DNA of 64,000 nucleotides from Coprobacter tertius (GTDB lineage: Bacteria > Bacteroidota > Bacteroidia > Bacteroidales > Coprobacteraceae): the NCBI RefSeq assembly GCF_024330105.1, contig NZ_JANDHW010000005.1, forward strand, positions 124,001 to 188,000. Reading direction: 5' to 3'. Made by a program: the position numbers and the translations under genes. Positions 1 through 9,976 of the stretch are shown piece after piece. Position 1 is the first letter of the stretch. Each line of letters begins with the position of its first letter. The notes under the pieces were generated by a model. It made no database searches. It worked only from the letters and a program-made list of their open reading frames with translations, and was not told the DNA's origin.

Positions 1-2
1 TA

Positions 3-2363
3 TACGGTAGCAATGCCGCCAACGGAGCGATCTTGATTACTACTAAAAAAGGAAAAGTAGGTAAAGCCCAGATCACCGTATCGAGTAATACCGATTTCCT
101 GAAACCTTTTGTATTACCCCGTTTCCAAAACCGGTACGGCACCGGTAGCAACGGAAATCCCGACGGTTCTACTTCACAAAGCTGGGGTCCGCTACTTAAT
201 CAGGCCAGTTACCGGGGATATACTCCCAATGAATTTTTCGAAACAGGTATCGTTTATACCAATTCTATTACCCTTTCGGCAGGAACCGAAAAAAATCAAA
301 GTTTTTTCTCTGCTGCTTCGGTAAACTCCGACGGTATGATACCCAACAATCGTTATAACCGTTTTAATTTCACTTTCCGAAATACGACGTCGTTCCTCAA
401 TGACAAGATGAAACTCGATGTAGGAGCCGGATATATTATACAAAACGACCGGAATATGACCAATCAGGGAGTATATTCCAACCCACTCGTACCGGCTTAT
501 CTTTTCCCGAGAGGAGATGATTTCTCTCTCATAAAATCGTTCGAACGCTGGGATCCCGCCCGTAAAATTATGACCATGTTTTGGCCCCAGGGAGAAGGTG
601 ATTTAAGAATGCAAAATCCTTATTGGATCGCTTATCGTAATCTTCGTGAAAACAACAAGAAGAGATACATGTTGTCGGCTCAGTTGAGCTACGATATCAC
701 CGACTGGATAAACATTACAGGCCGTGTGCGCGTAGATAATACCAATGGAAAATACGAACAGAAATTATACGCCAGTTCCAACCCTACGCTCACCGAAGGC
801 AGCTCACAAGGATACTATGCCATAGAGACAAATGAAAATTCGCAGACTTACGCCGATGTCTTACTAAACATCAACAAACGTTTCGGCGATTATTCACTCG
901 TCGCTAATATAGGAGCCAGCATTACCGATAATGCAAGCGACGCATTGAGTTACCGGGGGCCCATCCGTGAAAAAGGCATCCCCAACGTATTTAATGTTTT
1001 CGACCTCGACAACTCTAAAAAACGTGCCCGCCAAGAAGGTTGGGAAGAACAAACACAGTCGGTATTCGCCAGTGCGGAACTGGGATGGAAAAGTATGATC
1101 TATCTATCTCTTACCGGACGTAACGACTGGGCATCGCAACTTGCCAACTCTCCACAATCTTCATTTTTTTACCCTTCGATAGGATTATCAGCCATAATTT
1201 CTCAAATGGCAAAAATGCCCGAAGAAATCGAATATCTCAAAGTCCGTGCATCATTCAGTTCGGTAGGTACACCCTATCCTCGCTTTCTCACTATTCCCAC
1301 TTACGAATACAACGAAACGACCCAAAGCTGGAGTGCCAAAACCCATTTTCCGATCGGAAAACTTTATCCTGAACGTACCGATTCCTGGGAAGTAGGTATC
1401 GACGCCCGTTTCCTCAAAGGATTTACCTTGAGTGCCTCGTTCTACCGAGCCAATACTTATAATCAAACTTTCGATCCCAAAATATCGGTATCATCAGGTT
1501 ATTCTAAGATATACCTGCAAACAGGATATGTACGCAACACCGGTATAGAAGCCATGCTTGGGTACCGACACGACTGGAACGGGTTTACGTGGGATACCGG
1601 TCTTACCTTCAGCAAAAACCAAAATAAGATCATCGAACTGGTAGATAATTATATACACCCCGAAACAGGACAACCGATTACCCTCGACAAATTAGAAATG
1701 AAGGCATTGGGAAAAGCTAAATTTATTTTAAAAAAAGGAGGTACACTGGGCGACCTCTATACGACTTCGGGCCTTAAAAGAGATGAAAAAGGACAAATCG
1801 AGATCGACAACAACGGTAATGTAACCACCGTCGATAATCTCGAAGATATCAAACTCGGTTCTGTCTTTCCCAAATGTAATTTTGCCTGGCATAACCAATT
1901 CTCATACAGAGGAATCTCTCTTTCGGCTTTATTTACAGCACGTATCGGGGGTATCGTATATTCGGCGACCCAAGCTGCACTCGACCAATACGGTGTTTCC
2001 GAAACTTCGGCAGCAGCACGCGATGCGGGATATGTACTCGTAAACGGTCGCAGCCATATCGATCCTCAAACCTGGTACACAGCTATCGCTTCTCAAAGCG
2101 GTCTCCCGCAATATTATACTTACAGCGCAACCAACATACGATTACAAGAGTTATCGATCGGTTATACCATCCCTCGTCGCAAACTTAAAAACCTGATGGA
2201 CATTAATATCGCATTTGTAGGCCGCAACCTGTGGATGATATATAATAAGGCTCCCTTCGATCCCGAATCGGTAGCGACTACGGGTAACTACTATCAAGGT
2301 ATCGACTATTTTATGATGCCGAGCACACGCAATCTGGGATTCAATATTAAGATCAACTTTTAA
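3..2363 (+). CDS. SusC/RagA-family TonB-dependent outer-membrane receptor (5' end outside window)
   Basis: The frame is open from the first bases of the window, so the signal peptide, the carboxypeptidase-like domain and most of the plug are missing. The first visible residues, YGSNAANGAILITTKKGK, are the typical end of a SusC plug domain; the remaining ~770 residues have the alternating aromatic/polar pattern of a 22-strand TonB barrel and end in a typical terminal strand (NLGFNIKINF). By family it imports oligosaccharides captured by its SusD partner, using TonB energy. The SusD-like gene follows after 11 bp, so the two are almost certainly co-transcribed. The GH18-type proteins downstream suggest an N-acetylglucosamine-containing glycan as substrate, which is inference. 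Confidence 0.95.
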   Translation, partial: YGSNAANGAILITTKKGKVGKAQITVSSNTDFLKPFVLPRFQNRYGTGSNGNPDGSTSQSWGPLLNQASYRGYTPNEFFETGIVYTNSITLSAGTEKNQSFFSAASVNSDGMIPNNRYNRFNFTFRNTTSFLNDKMKLDVGAGYIIQNDRNMTNQGVYSNPLVPAYLFPRGDDFSLIKSFERWDPARKIMTMFWPQGEGDLRMQNPYWIAYRNLRENNKKRYMLSAQLSYDITDWINITGRVRVDNTNGKYEQKLYASSNPTLTEGSSQGYYAIETNENSQTYADVLLNINKRFGDYSLVANIGASITDNASDALSYRGPIREKGIPNVFNVFDLDNSKKRARQEGWEEQTQSVFASAELGWKSMIYLSLTGRNDWASQLANSPQSSFFYPSIGLSAIISQMAKMPEEIEYLKVRASFSSVGTPYPRFLTIPTYEYNETTQSWSAKTHFPIGKLYPERTDSWEVGIDARFLKGFTLSASFYRANTYNQTFDPKISVSSGYSKIYLQTGYVRNTGIEAMLGYRHDWNGFTWDTGLTFSKNQNKIIELVDNYIHPETGQPITLDKLEMKALGKAKFILKKGGTLGDLYTTSGLKRDEKGQIEIDNNGNVTTVDNLEDIKLGSVFPKCNFAWHNQFSYRGISLSALFTARIGGIVYSATQAALDQYGVSETSAAARDAGYVLVNGRSHIDPQTWYTAIASQSGLPQYYTYSATNIRLQELSIGYTIPRRKLKNLMDINIAFVGRNLWMIYNKAPFDPESVATTGNYYQGIDYFMMPSTRNLGFNIKINF

Positions 2364-2374
2364 AGACTAATAGG

Positions 2375-3937
2375 ATGAAACACTTAAAAAAATCCGCTCA
2401 AGCCTGGTTTCTTCTGTTGTTACTGACTGCAGGATCCGGTTGTACCGATCATTTCGATGAAATGAACAAAAACCCGTATCAAGTAACAAAAGACGAACTG
2501 GGCCGCGAAAACTATAATGTAGGTTCTACACTCAAAACCTTACAAGGATTAGTCGTTCCTACCGAGGAACATCTTAATCAGTTTGTCGAAATATTAGCCG
2601 GAGGCGCATTCGCAGGATATGCCGGCTCTACCATCGATACCTGGGCCTCGAAATTCTCCACTTATAATCCGCCCAGCGATTGGCTGAAAGCACCGTTTGT
2701 AGATGTATTCGAAAAAACGTATCCGGCTTACCGGGATATGTTCAACCAAACCGAGGACCCTGTTGCAAGGGCTTTGGCCGTATTGCTAAAAGTTGCTATC
2801 ATGCACCGCGAAACCGACATATACGGACCTATACCCTATTCGAAAGTCGTGCTTCCGACCGGAGATATCTCGCTTACAGCACCTTATGACAGTCAAAAAG
2901 ATGTTTATAACGAAATGTTCAATGATCTCGAAAACGTAGATAAAGTTCTCACCGAAAATAAAGACCTGAGTCCCGAAGCATTTCGAAAATTCGACGACGT
3001 TTATTACGGCGATATCGGAAAATGGCTGAAATATTTACATTCACTACAACTACGCATGGCCATGAGGCTCGTATATATCGATCCTGTTCTAGCACAACAG
3101 ATTGCCGAAAAAGCGGTCTCCGAAGGAGTGATTACAGCAAATGCCGACAATGCCCTTCTTCATGTTGAGGAAAATCGTATTGCCATGATATACAACGATT
3201 GGAACGATCATCGCGTAGGGGCCGAAATCATCAATTATATGAATGGATTCAAAGATCCCCGCCGAGAAAAAATGTTTACTAAAGTTGGCGATGATTTTAT
3301 AGGCATGCGTATCGGTACAGATCCCGATGACAAAGATAAATGGGTTAAAAGTTTTTCGAAACCGATCATTACCGACTCGGATCCCATTCTCTGGATGAAT
3401 GCCGCCGAAGTAACTTTTCTCCGAGCCGAAGGCGCTCTCAGAAATTGGGCGATGGGCGGTGAAGCACGCGATCTGTATGAACAAGGTATTCGTCTCTCAT
3501 TCGAAGAAAAAGGAGTCAAAGGAGCAGATGAATACATTAAAGACCAAACTTCGCAATATCCAGATGTATATACCCCTCCGGTAGGACCCGGTTATACCTC
3601 CAAGCTGAGCGACATTACTATTATGTGGGAAGATGGGCAGCCGAACTTCGAACGCAATCTCGAAAGAATCATCGTTCAGAAATGGATCGCGATATACCCG
3701 CTCGGCATAGAATCCTGGGCTGAATTCAGACGTACCGGATATCCGAAACTAATGCCTGTTGCCCTGAACAAAAGCGGGGGAAGCATTCCCGAAGGTACCT
3801 GGATACGCCGATTGCCCTACCCTGCTGAAGAATATAGCCTGAACAGAACAAACGTAACCGCTGCCGTAGGAATGCTCAACGGACCCGATACCGGAGGTAC
3901 TCCCGTCTGGTGGGATAACAAGAAAAATTTAAACTGA
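2375..3937 (+). CDS. SusD/RagB-family glycan-binding lipoprotein (SusD-like_2 type)
   Basis: A 520-residue lipoprotein: hydrophobic signal with lipobox ending at Cys23 (TAGSGC), then a helical, TPR-rich SusD fold. The C-terminal stretch IESWAEFRRTGYPKLMPV is the signature of the SusD-like_2 branch. It would sit on the cell surface as the lid of the SusC channel encoded 11 bp upstream. The next gene begins 8 bp downstream, which supports one operon. The ligand cannot be read from sequence; the GH18-type partners point to GlcNAc-containing glycans such as N-glycans or chitin-like material. Confidence 0.93.
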   Translation: MKHLKKSAQAWFLLLLLTAGSGCTDHFDEMNKNPYQVTKDELGRENYNVGSTLKTLQGLVVPTEEHLNQFVEILAGGAFAGYAGSTIDTWASKFSTYNPPSDWLKAPFVDVFEKTYPAYRDMFNQTEDPVARALAVLLKVAIMHRETDIYGPIPYSKVVLPTGDISLTAPYDSQKDVYNEMFNDLENVDKVLTENKDLSPEAFRKFDDVYYGDIGKWLKYLHSLQLRMAMRLVYIDPVLAQQIAEKAVSEGVITANADNALLHVEENRIAMIYNDWNDHRVGAEIINYMNGFKDPRREKMFTKVGDDFIGMRIGTDPDDKDKWVKSFSKPIITDSDPILWMNAAEVTFLRAEGALRNWAMGGEARDLYEQGIRLSFEEKGVKGADEYIKDQTSQYPDVYTPPVGPGYTSKLSDITIMWEDGQPNFERNLERIIVQKWIAIYPLGIESWAEFRRTGYPKLMPVALNKSGGSIPEGTWIRRLPYPAEEYSLNRTNVTAAVGMLNGPDTGGTPVWWDNKKNLN

Positions 3938-3945
3938 AAATCGCT

Positions 3946-4848
3946 ATGAAGAACTATATTTCATTACATACCATCCTTTGCGCATTTCTATTAGGGGCAT
4001 CCGCTATGTTGATAAATGCATGCAGCGATTGGAACGAACCCGAAACTCTCAAGTTCGATACGATCGGTCCCGAATCGCAAAATCCGGAACTCTATGCCCG
4101 ATATACAGAGAGCCTGAAAGAATATAAAAAACGGCCTCACTATCTCGTTTACGCAAGACTCGACAATGCTCCGAAAGTCTCGGTAAGCGAAAAAGATTTT
4201 TTACGGGGAATGCCCGATAGCCTCGACTATGTCGTGCTTACGAGACCTGAACAAATTACCGATTTCGATCGGGAAGACATGAAAAAAGTACAAGCCGATA
4301 TGGGCACCCGTATACTCTGGTATGCCGATTTGTCCAAAGATAAAGATGCGATAAATAAAGCTGTTTCAGGAATGTCTGCAGAAGGTTTCGACGGAATCAG
4401 TTTATCCATTACCCGTACGAACGTTCCCGATGCCACACAATTGGAAAAACTGTTTGCATCGGCAGGTCCTCGCAGTAAATCGGGAAAAATGCTGTTTTTC
4501 GAAGGTAATCCAGCCGATTTGCCAACCGATTTGCACAACGCATTTGATTATATCGTTCTCAATACATCCGGCTTGACCACCGCCTATGATCTCGTTTTTC
4601 AGATCGATCATGCCAGGCAATTTGCAGGTATACCCTCGTCTAAACTTATCATTTCGGCCGCACCCGAAGGAAAACTTACCGATATCGGAAAGGAATCGAT
4701 CATAGGAACTGCCGGATACGTCGTATCGGCCGGCCCCCTTGCCGGGCTGGGAATTTATAATGCCGGAAACGATTATTACGATCCGCAAGCCAATTACAAA
4801 ACCATACGGGCAGCCATTCAACTGCTTAATCCTTCACCCATAAAGTAA
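3946..4848 (+). CDS. GH18-like (BT1044-like) lipoprotein, probably a non-catalytic surface glycan-binding protein
   Basis: A 300-residue lipoprotein with lipobox Cys26 (LINAC). It resembles the small GH18-like proteins that follow SusD genes in Bacteroides N-glycan loci. At the place of the GH18 signature DGxDxDxE it reads D149-G-I-S-L-S-I-T156, so three of the four acidic positions, including the catalytic glutamate, are lost. Hydrolysis is therefore unlikely and a glycan-binding role on the surface is the better guess. It lies 8 bp after susD and 5 bp before the LamG lipoprotein gene in one operon. Confidence 0.8.
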   Translation: MKNYISLHTILCAFLLGASAMLINACSDWNEPETLKFDTIGPESQNPELYARYTESLKEYKKRPHYLVYARLDNAPKVSVSEKDFLRGMPDSLDYVVLTRPEQITDFDREDMKKVQADMGTRILWYADLSKDKDAINKAVSGMSAEGFDGISLSITRTNVPDATQLEKLFASAGPRSKSGKMLFFEGNPADLPTDLHNAFDYIVLNTSGLTTAYDLVFQIDHARQFAGIPSSKLIISAAPEGKLTDIGKESIIGTAGYVVSAGPLAGLGIYNAGNDYYDPQANYKTIRAAIQLLNPSPIK

Positions 4849-4853
4849 CAGCT

Positions 4854-6125
4854 ATGAAACGATACATCATTTATCAGACGCTTTCTCTCGCCTTGCTGGC
4901 CTTTATGGCCGCGGGATGCGACAATACCGACTATAGCAACAAACCGCCTTTCGATAACGGAGCTTATCTCGACGTTGCCAAAACAAAAGATATCGCTAAC
5001 GTTACCTTTAAGCGTACCCTAACCGAAGTACCGAAAGTATTTACAGTGCTGTTAACTTACCCGGCAAAACAGGATGTAAAGGTAGACTTTGCGGTCGATC
5101 CCTCGCTCACCGGCAACTATAATGCCCGCATGGATACCGATTACCCGACACTCGATCCGAAACATTATAAACTGTCGGCGAGTAGCGTCGTAATACCGGC
5201 GGGTGAGGCTCAGTCGAAACCGGTTACGATTACCTTCACCGGCCTCGACGCACTACCGCTCGACGCGAGTTATCTCGTACCATTAACCGTAACCGGCGTC
5301 TCAGGAGGCATAGGAACATTAGATGGTTCGAAAACCATTTGCTACATCGTAAAAAAATCGAGTGCGATCACCACGGCAGCTAATCTCAGAGACAATTATA
5401 TGGAGGTGCCCGGTTTCGACAAGGGAAGTCCTACGGCAGATGTCGTAAACAACATGACGCAACTTACTTATGAAGCGATTATCTGGGTAAACAGTTTCGA
5501 CTACGGAAGCCTTCCCGGAGGTGCCCTACCTGACATATCTACTATTATGGGTATCGAACAGTATATTCTTCTGCGTATCGGTGATGCCAGCTATCCACGA
5601 CAACAACTACAATTCGCAGGTCCACGATACGAATGGAAATTCCCAAAAGCCGACAAAAGCAAATCGCTGATGCCTAAGACGTGGTACCACGTTGCTCTTA
5701 CTTGGAATTTGGCGACTCAAACCATCGTCTTCTATGTCGACGGACAAGAACAGAGCCGCAGTGAAGAATTTGCCAAACCCGGAGAACCGGTTGCTCTTAA
5801 TCTCGGCATGCAGGAACGAGGAAAAGACTTCATGTTCAAGATCGGACATTCCTATGGTGAACCCGAAGATTATACCCGACAGCTCGATGGGAACATCTGC
5901 GAAGTTCGTGTATGGAACGTAGCCCGTACGCAAGAGGAAATTTACAAAAACATGTATGATGTAGATCCTCATACACCCGGACTTTGCGCCTACTGGAAAT
6001 TCGATGAAGGCGAAGGCGACAAAGTAATAGATCGTACTGGTAACGGTAACGACGCCGTCGCTCATAAAAGTCCGCTCGTTTGGCCCGATGGCATAGAGGT
6101 GCCCAAAAAGAACGAAACAAAATAA
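4854..6125 (+). CDS. DUF1735 (BT_3987-like N-terminal) plus LamG-domain lipoprotein
   Basis: A 423-residue lipoprotein (lipobox Cys22, MAAGC). Residues ~30-165 form a BT_3987-like N-terminal (DUF1735) beta domain. Residues ~180-410 form a concanavalin/LamG-like jelly roll, recognisable from the segments around TWYHVALTWN, VFYVDGQEQ, ICEVRVWNVARTQEEI and GLCAYWKFDEGEGD. Such proteins usually bind glycan at the surface without cutting it. Its operon position between the GH18-like binder and the GH18 protein fits an accessory capture role; no substrate can be assigned from sequence alone. Confidence 0.85.
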   Translation: MKRYIIYQTLSLALLAFMAAGCDNTDYSNKPPFDNGAYLDVAKTKDIANVTFKRTLTEVPKVFTVLLTYPAKQDVKVDFAVDPSLTGNYNARMDTDYPTLDPKHYKLSASSVVIPAGEAQSKPVTITFTGLDALPLDASYLVPLTVTGVSGGIGTLDGSKTICYIVKKSSAITTAANLRDNYMEVPGFDKGSPTADVVNNMTQLTYEAIIWVNSFDYGSLPGGALPDISTIMGIEQYILLRIGDASYPRQQLQFAGPRYEWKFPKADKSKSLMPKTWYHVALTWNLATQTIVFYVDGQEQSRSEEFAKPGEPVALNLGMQERGKDFMFKIGHSYGEPEDYTRQLDGNICEVRVWNVARTQEEIYKNMYDVDPHTPGLCAYWKFDEGEGDKVIDRTGNGNDAVAHKSPLVWPDGIEVPKKNETK

Positions 6126-6162
6126 AAGAAAAAATAATTCAAACCTTTAAATTCCCCATACG

Positions 6163-7680
6163 ATGAATAGCTCACATCAGAAAACAATCAGGAACCTCCT
6201 CTCCGGCTGTGTGGCGGTAGCCACTGTTATACTCGCCGGGTGCGGAGAAGACCTCATACAATTTCCGGCCGGCGATTTGCCTCCCACCGGGAATATAGGA
6301 AAGTCATTCGGCATACTTCGCAATACAGAGGAAGCTGGTAAAACCGATATCCTCATTCTTCGTGAAGATGTACCGGCAACCGGTTCGTTCTATTTCGAAC
6401 TCACCCGACCGGTCGAAACAGATATCAACCGTACCGTCATCGTCGACGAAAGCCTCGTACAGGCGTATAATGAGGCCAACGGGACAAAATTCGAAGCCTT
6501 CCCGGCAGACGGTACGGTTTTATCAGGCGACGGACAACTCACGGTAACCAAAGGAGAAACTCGTTCGGCACCGAGTATGTTCTCCCTCACTTTCCGGCCC
6601 GAACTTCCCGACACCACCTTGCTGGCACTGCGTGTAAATGAAGCTGCCGAAGGATACAATTCCCTTTATTTTCTCGTCATAAAAGAAACAAAGGAAACTC
6701 CGAGCAAAATTATTCCCAAGCCGGGATTTCCCGGTCAGGAAACCAAACTCATGCTCTGTATCAATACCCTGAACATGACTCCGAGAGTTGCAATATATTT
6801 TCAATTGGAAAAAAATCGCAGACTTTACGGAATGTATGAATATGTAAATATATTGGCTGCCACCGTTAAGAACGATAATGGAAGACCTTCGCTTTTCTTC
6901 GGAAACGATATCCGCCATGTGCTGACAAATGCCAAAAAGTACATCGAACCCCTGCAGCTTTACGGTCGTAAAGTATGTCTTACCGTACAGGGCGGCGGTG
7001 AGGGAATCGGTTTTTGCAACCTCGACGATAACGGTATCGCCGACCTCGTGTACAGCCTCAAATATACTGTGGATAAATACGGTCTCGACGGCATTAACCT
7101 CTGGGATGAAAATTCGAAATACGACAAAGAAGGCGCCCGACCCGTCGATCCCGAATCGTATCCGAAACTGATTAAGGCTCTACGGGAAGCCATGCCCGGA
7201 AAACTAATCGTACTTACCGACGTGGGCGACCCCACCGCCTCGTTCGATACGCCCCAAGGCGGAATCGAGGTGGGACGGTATATCGATTATGCTTTCCACG
7301 CCTACAACAGTGAATGCGTGATAAATCCCTGGGCGGCGGGAAGCTTACGCAAACCCATCGCCGGACTCGACCCATCGAAATACGGAGCGTGCTACTACAA
7401 TATTCCCCAATCGGATACGCAATGGGTGAATGAACAAACGGAAAAAGTAACCGCCATGCGCAAAGCTGGAGGTCCCACAGGGCTGGCTGTCGTGATGTAC
7501 GACTCCTCGACGAGGATAGATCAGGACAATGACGGTTTTAAATACAATTCGCCTATTATAATACAAGGATATTTCCAGGGCCAGAATTTAGGCCCCGATA
7601 TCGATACGGGATTTAATATCAACGAACGGGTACCCGGCTGGAATTTTATGACTCCCGGAAACATTTCAAAAGACTGGTAA
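6163..7680 (+). CDS. DUF1735 plus GH18-family lipoprotein (endo-beta-N-acetylglucosaminidase-like, atypical catalytic motif)
   Basis: A 505-residue lipoprotein (lipobox Cys27, LAGC) with an N-terminal DUF1735 domain (~residues 45-180) and a C-terminal GH18-type barrel (~190-490). GH18 enzymes of such loci release N-glycans by cutting the chitobiose core. The expected DGxDxDxE motif reads D309-G-I-N-L-W-D-E316: the acid/base Glu is present, but the assisting Asp two residues before it is Trp and the earlier Asp is Asn. Activity is therefore uncertain; it may be an altered enzyme or a binding protein. Last gene of the locus, 37 bp after the LamG gene. Confidence 0.82.
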   Translation: MNSSHQKTIRNLLSGCVAVATVILAGCGEDLIQFPAGDLPPTGNIGKSFGILRNTEEAGKTDILILREDVPATGSFYFELTRPVETDINRTVIVDESLVQAYNEANGTKFEAFPADGTVLSGDGQLTVTKGETRSAPSMFSLTFRPELPDTTLLALRVNEAAEGYNSLYFLVIKETKETPSKIIPKPGFPGQETKLMLCINTLNMTPRVAIYFQLEKNRRLYGMYEYVNILAATVKNDNGRPSLFFGNDIRHVLTNAKKYIEPLQLYGRKVCLTVQGGGEGIGFCNLDDNGIADLVYSLKYTVDKYGLDGINLWDENSKYDKEGARPVDPESYPKLIKALREAMPGKLIVLTDVGDPTASFDTPQGGIEVGRYIDYAFHAYNSECVINPWAAGSLRKPIAGLDPSKYGACYYNIPQSDTQWVNEQTEKVTAMRKAGGPTGLAVVMYDSSTRIDQDNDGFKYNSPIIIQGYFQGQNLGPDIDTGFNINERVPGWNFMTPGNISKDW

Positions 7681-7786
7681 AACAAAAAAAGATCATTCGG
7701 GGATATCGAACGGTTGTCCCCGAACGTGAAAAATAAAAGATACCGACTATTTCAAACCTTTTTATTAACCCTAAAATTACAAACGT

Positions 7787-9610
7787 ATGAAAAAGTTTTA
7801 TTTACTATTACTGACATGTATATTCGGTCTCTCTATGAGTGCCGCTATCCATGTAAAACCTGCCGCAGAGGGTGGAGATGATTCTAATGACGGATCAAGT
7901 TGGGAAAAAGCGAAAGCGACGATAGGCGCTGCCATCAGCTCGGGTATGGAAACCCAAGAAGGTAATTTCGAAGTATGGATACAAAAAGGAACCTATACCG
8001 AAACCGCCTCATGGGGAACTTATAGCGCTGAAGACCCTAACTTGCTTAACCTGTTTATCACTGGCGGTTTTAAAGGAGATGAAATAATGGCAAGCCAGCG
8101 GGAAAAAGGGAGCAATCCCTGGGAATTCGTGAACGAAACCATTGTGACTTTCCAATTAGATGGAGAAACCAAAGCTATTTCACTGAACGGCGATGAAATA
8201 TCAGCACCCTATTGTATTATAGACGGTATTTCATTCCGTGACGGAAAAAATGTAAGTTTCGAAGCGAACGATTCAGGGTTATCATTCAATAATTGTACCT
8301 TTTCAGGAAATAAGAATGACAGGGGATCACTCATCGGAATGTCATTTTTTAATCCCACAGCCTCATACTATACACACGATTGCCTATTCGAAAATAACGA
8401 AATGTCACAATACGGGGGTGATCTGATAAATATCATGACGACCGAAACAGACAGAGGAACTCTTTCGAAAATCGTATGCATAGGTAACAAGGGGCAAACA
8501 GCCATTAACTACTCCTCTCCCATTTCGTCAGGAATTGGATTAGGCATGGCAGATTTAGATAAATGTATCTTCTACAACAACGATATGAGAGAAGGAATCG
8601 TAAATCTTAAAAATAACGCCAGTATCGCCAATTCTCTTTTCTACAATAATAACGGAGTTCCCGTCTCTGTTAACGGAGGCGTTGTCGCTTTTTGTACGAT
8701 TGCCAATAATAAAGGAAAAAATTATGACGACGGCGGTATCGCTATCATGGCGCCTTCTAAAATTTACAATACGATTTTGCGGGGAAATACCGGTGCTTAC
8801 GGTGCTATCGGCACATTCTCATTCGGAACGAGCCAGTCTCAGATTAAAAATTGCGCTTTTCCCGGTGGCAAACCCGATGGAGCCGTCGTCGCAAACAACC
8901 GCATGTATGCCCTTAACGATTTCAACGGTTTTGTCGCGCCTACTACATTCATAGGAGCCGACCCTGCTAAAACTGCAGAACTGGCCGCAGCCGACTGGAG
9001 TCTCTCTGAAAAGCCTCACGGAATGATAGACAGCGGAGATCCTGATATATTCTCAAGTATTCAGAGTTTGTCTGGAAGCCGTTATCACTCCGGAGAGAAA
9101 CAAGGTAAATGCGATATCGGAGCCTATGAATCAAAATATACCGGCATCGCCTTCCCAACTCTGACCGTTACTGCGGGTGACAACGGAACCGCTTCGACCG
9201 ATAAAAGCGGAGACTATTTTATGGGTGCGGCTGTAGAACTTACCGCAACTCCCGATTCCGGATATGACCTTACAAAATGGACCGATGCCTCCGGGGCAAC
9301 TGTATCGGAAGAAGCGAACTTTACTTATGCCATGCCCGAAACTTCTACCACGCTTACCGCCAATTTCGAAAAAGGAGGCGGCATAGAAGATACCCGCATA
9401 CCGGGACTGAACGTATACGCTTCGGCCGGTAAACTGTATGTAAACCACTCTTCTCCGGTAATTGTAGAGGTATATACTATCGCCGGCGGTTTGGCAACAG
9501 TTTCAGAAGCAGCATCGAACCATACTATCTCGTTACAGCCGGGAATTTACATGGTCGTAGCTAAGGACGGGACAACACAAGATGTACGCAAAATAGCGAT
9601 TACAAACTAA
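7787..9610 (+). CDS. Secreted right-handed beta-helix protein with InlB-type repeat and C-terminal sorting-like domain
   Basis: A 607-residue exported protein with an N-terminal signal peptide (MKKFYLLLLTCIFGLSMSAA). Residues ~20-450 look like a right-handed beta-helix (opening HVKPAAEGGDDSNDGSSWEKA, repeated NNxF/NCxF turns), as in pectate-lyase-like and Pmp-like proteins. Residues ~455-530 are a divergent InlB B-repeat (GDNGTAS...GAAVELTATPDSGYDL). The C-terminus resembles a DUF6383/type IX-like sorting domain (VEVYTIAGG...GIYMVVAKDG). No catalytic residues could be assigned. It starts 106 bp after the GH18 gene and may belong to that locus or be independently transcribed; a terminator follows. 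Confidence 0.75.
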   Translation: MKKFYLLLLTCIFGLSMSAAIHVKPAAEGGDDSNDGSSWEKAKATIGAAISSGMETQEGNFEVWIQKGTYTETASWGTYSAEDPNLLNLFITGGFKGDEIMASQREKGSNPWEFVNETIVTFQLDGETKAISLNGDEISAPYCIIDGISFRDGKNVSFEANDSGLSFNNCTFSGNKNDRGSLIGMSFFNPTASYYTHDCLFENNEMSQYGGDLINIMTTETDRGTLSKIVCIGNKGQTAINYSSPISSGIGLGMADLDKCIFYNNDMREGIVNLKNNASIANSLFYNNNGVPVSVNGGVVAFCTIANNKGKNYDDGGIAIMAPSKIYNTILRGNTGAYGAIGTFSFGTSQSQIKNCAFPGGKPDGAVVANNRMYALNDFNGFVAPTTFIGADPAKTAELAAADWSLSEKPHGMIDSGDPDIFSSIQSLSGSRYHSGEKQGKCDIGAYESKYTGIAFPTLTVTAGDNGTASTDKSGDYFMGAAVELTATPDSGYDLTKWTDASGATVSEEANFTYAMPETSTTLTANFEKGGGIEDTRIPGLNVYASAGKLYVNHSSPVIVEVYTIAGGLATVSEAASNHTISLQPGIYMVVAKDGTTQDVRKIAITN

Positions 9611-9976
9611 TACGTTACTAATAAGCCAAACCGAGTCTCTTTGTATAAAAGATTAAGGTTCTTATCTATCCATCGTAAAAGAAGGTGTCCCTGGGTGGAC
9701 ACCTTCTTCTTTTAATTCTTCCGTTGTACTTATTTATATATAAAAAAAGAATGGCAACCAACCGAAATAGTAAAACACAATATATCCGGAAAATCATGAT
9801 AAATTATCCGCACCTTATAATTATTCTGTCTCTTTCTCTTATTATCGGCTTGTAAAAGTATAAAACAATCAAAATTATCGATAAACGATAAGCTCCTTAT
9901 CTTTTTAAGAGATAACACTGGAAAAGGAGTGTTATTAATAACCTAAAAATATGGATTTAAAACAATGTCGTTGCAC
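9611..9976. other. Intergenic region between convergent genes
   Basis: Contains the hairpin terminator at 9678-9713 and AT-rich sequence. A 62-codon minus-strand frame at 9730-9918 has low-complexity coding with no family resemblance and is not considered a gene. Confidence 0.6.
9678..9713. terminator. Rho-independent terminator, probably bidirectional
   Basis: A 13-bp stem, AAAGAAGGTGTCC pairing with GGACACCTTCTTT-like sequence around a 6-nt loop, with T-rich flanks on the plus strand. It lies 68 bp after the beta-helix gene and faces the convergent CMD-cupin gene. Confidence 0.85.

Noticed and set aside
9730-9918. 62-codon minus-strand frame between convergent genes
   Set aside because: AT-rich, no recognisable family, positioned after a terminator, with no promoter-like sequence in front.
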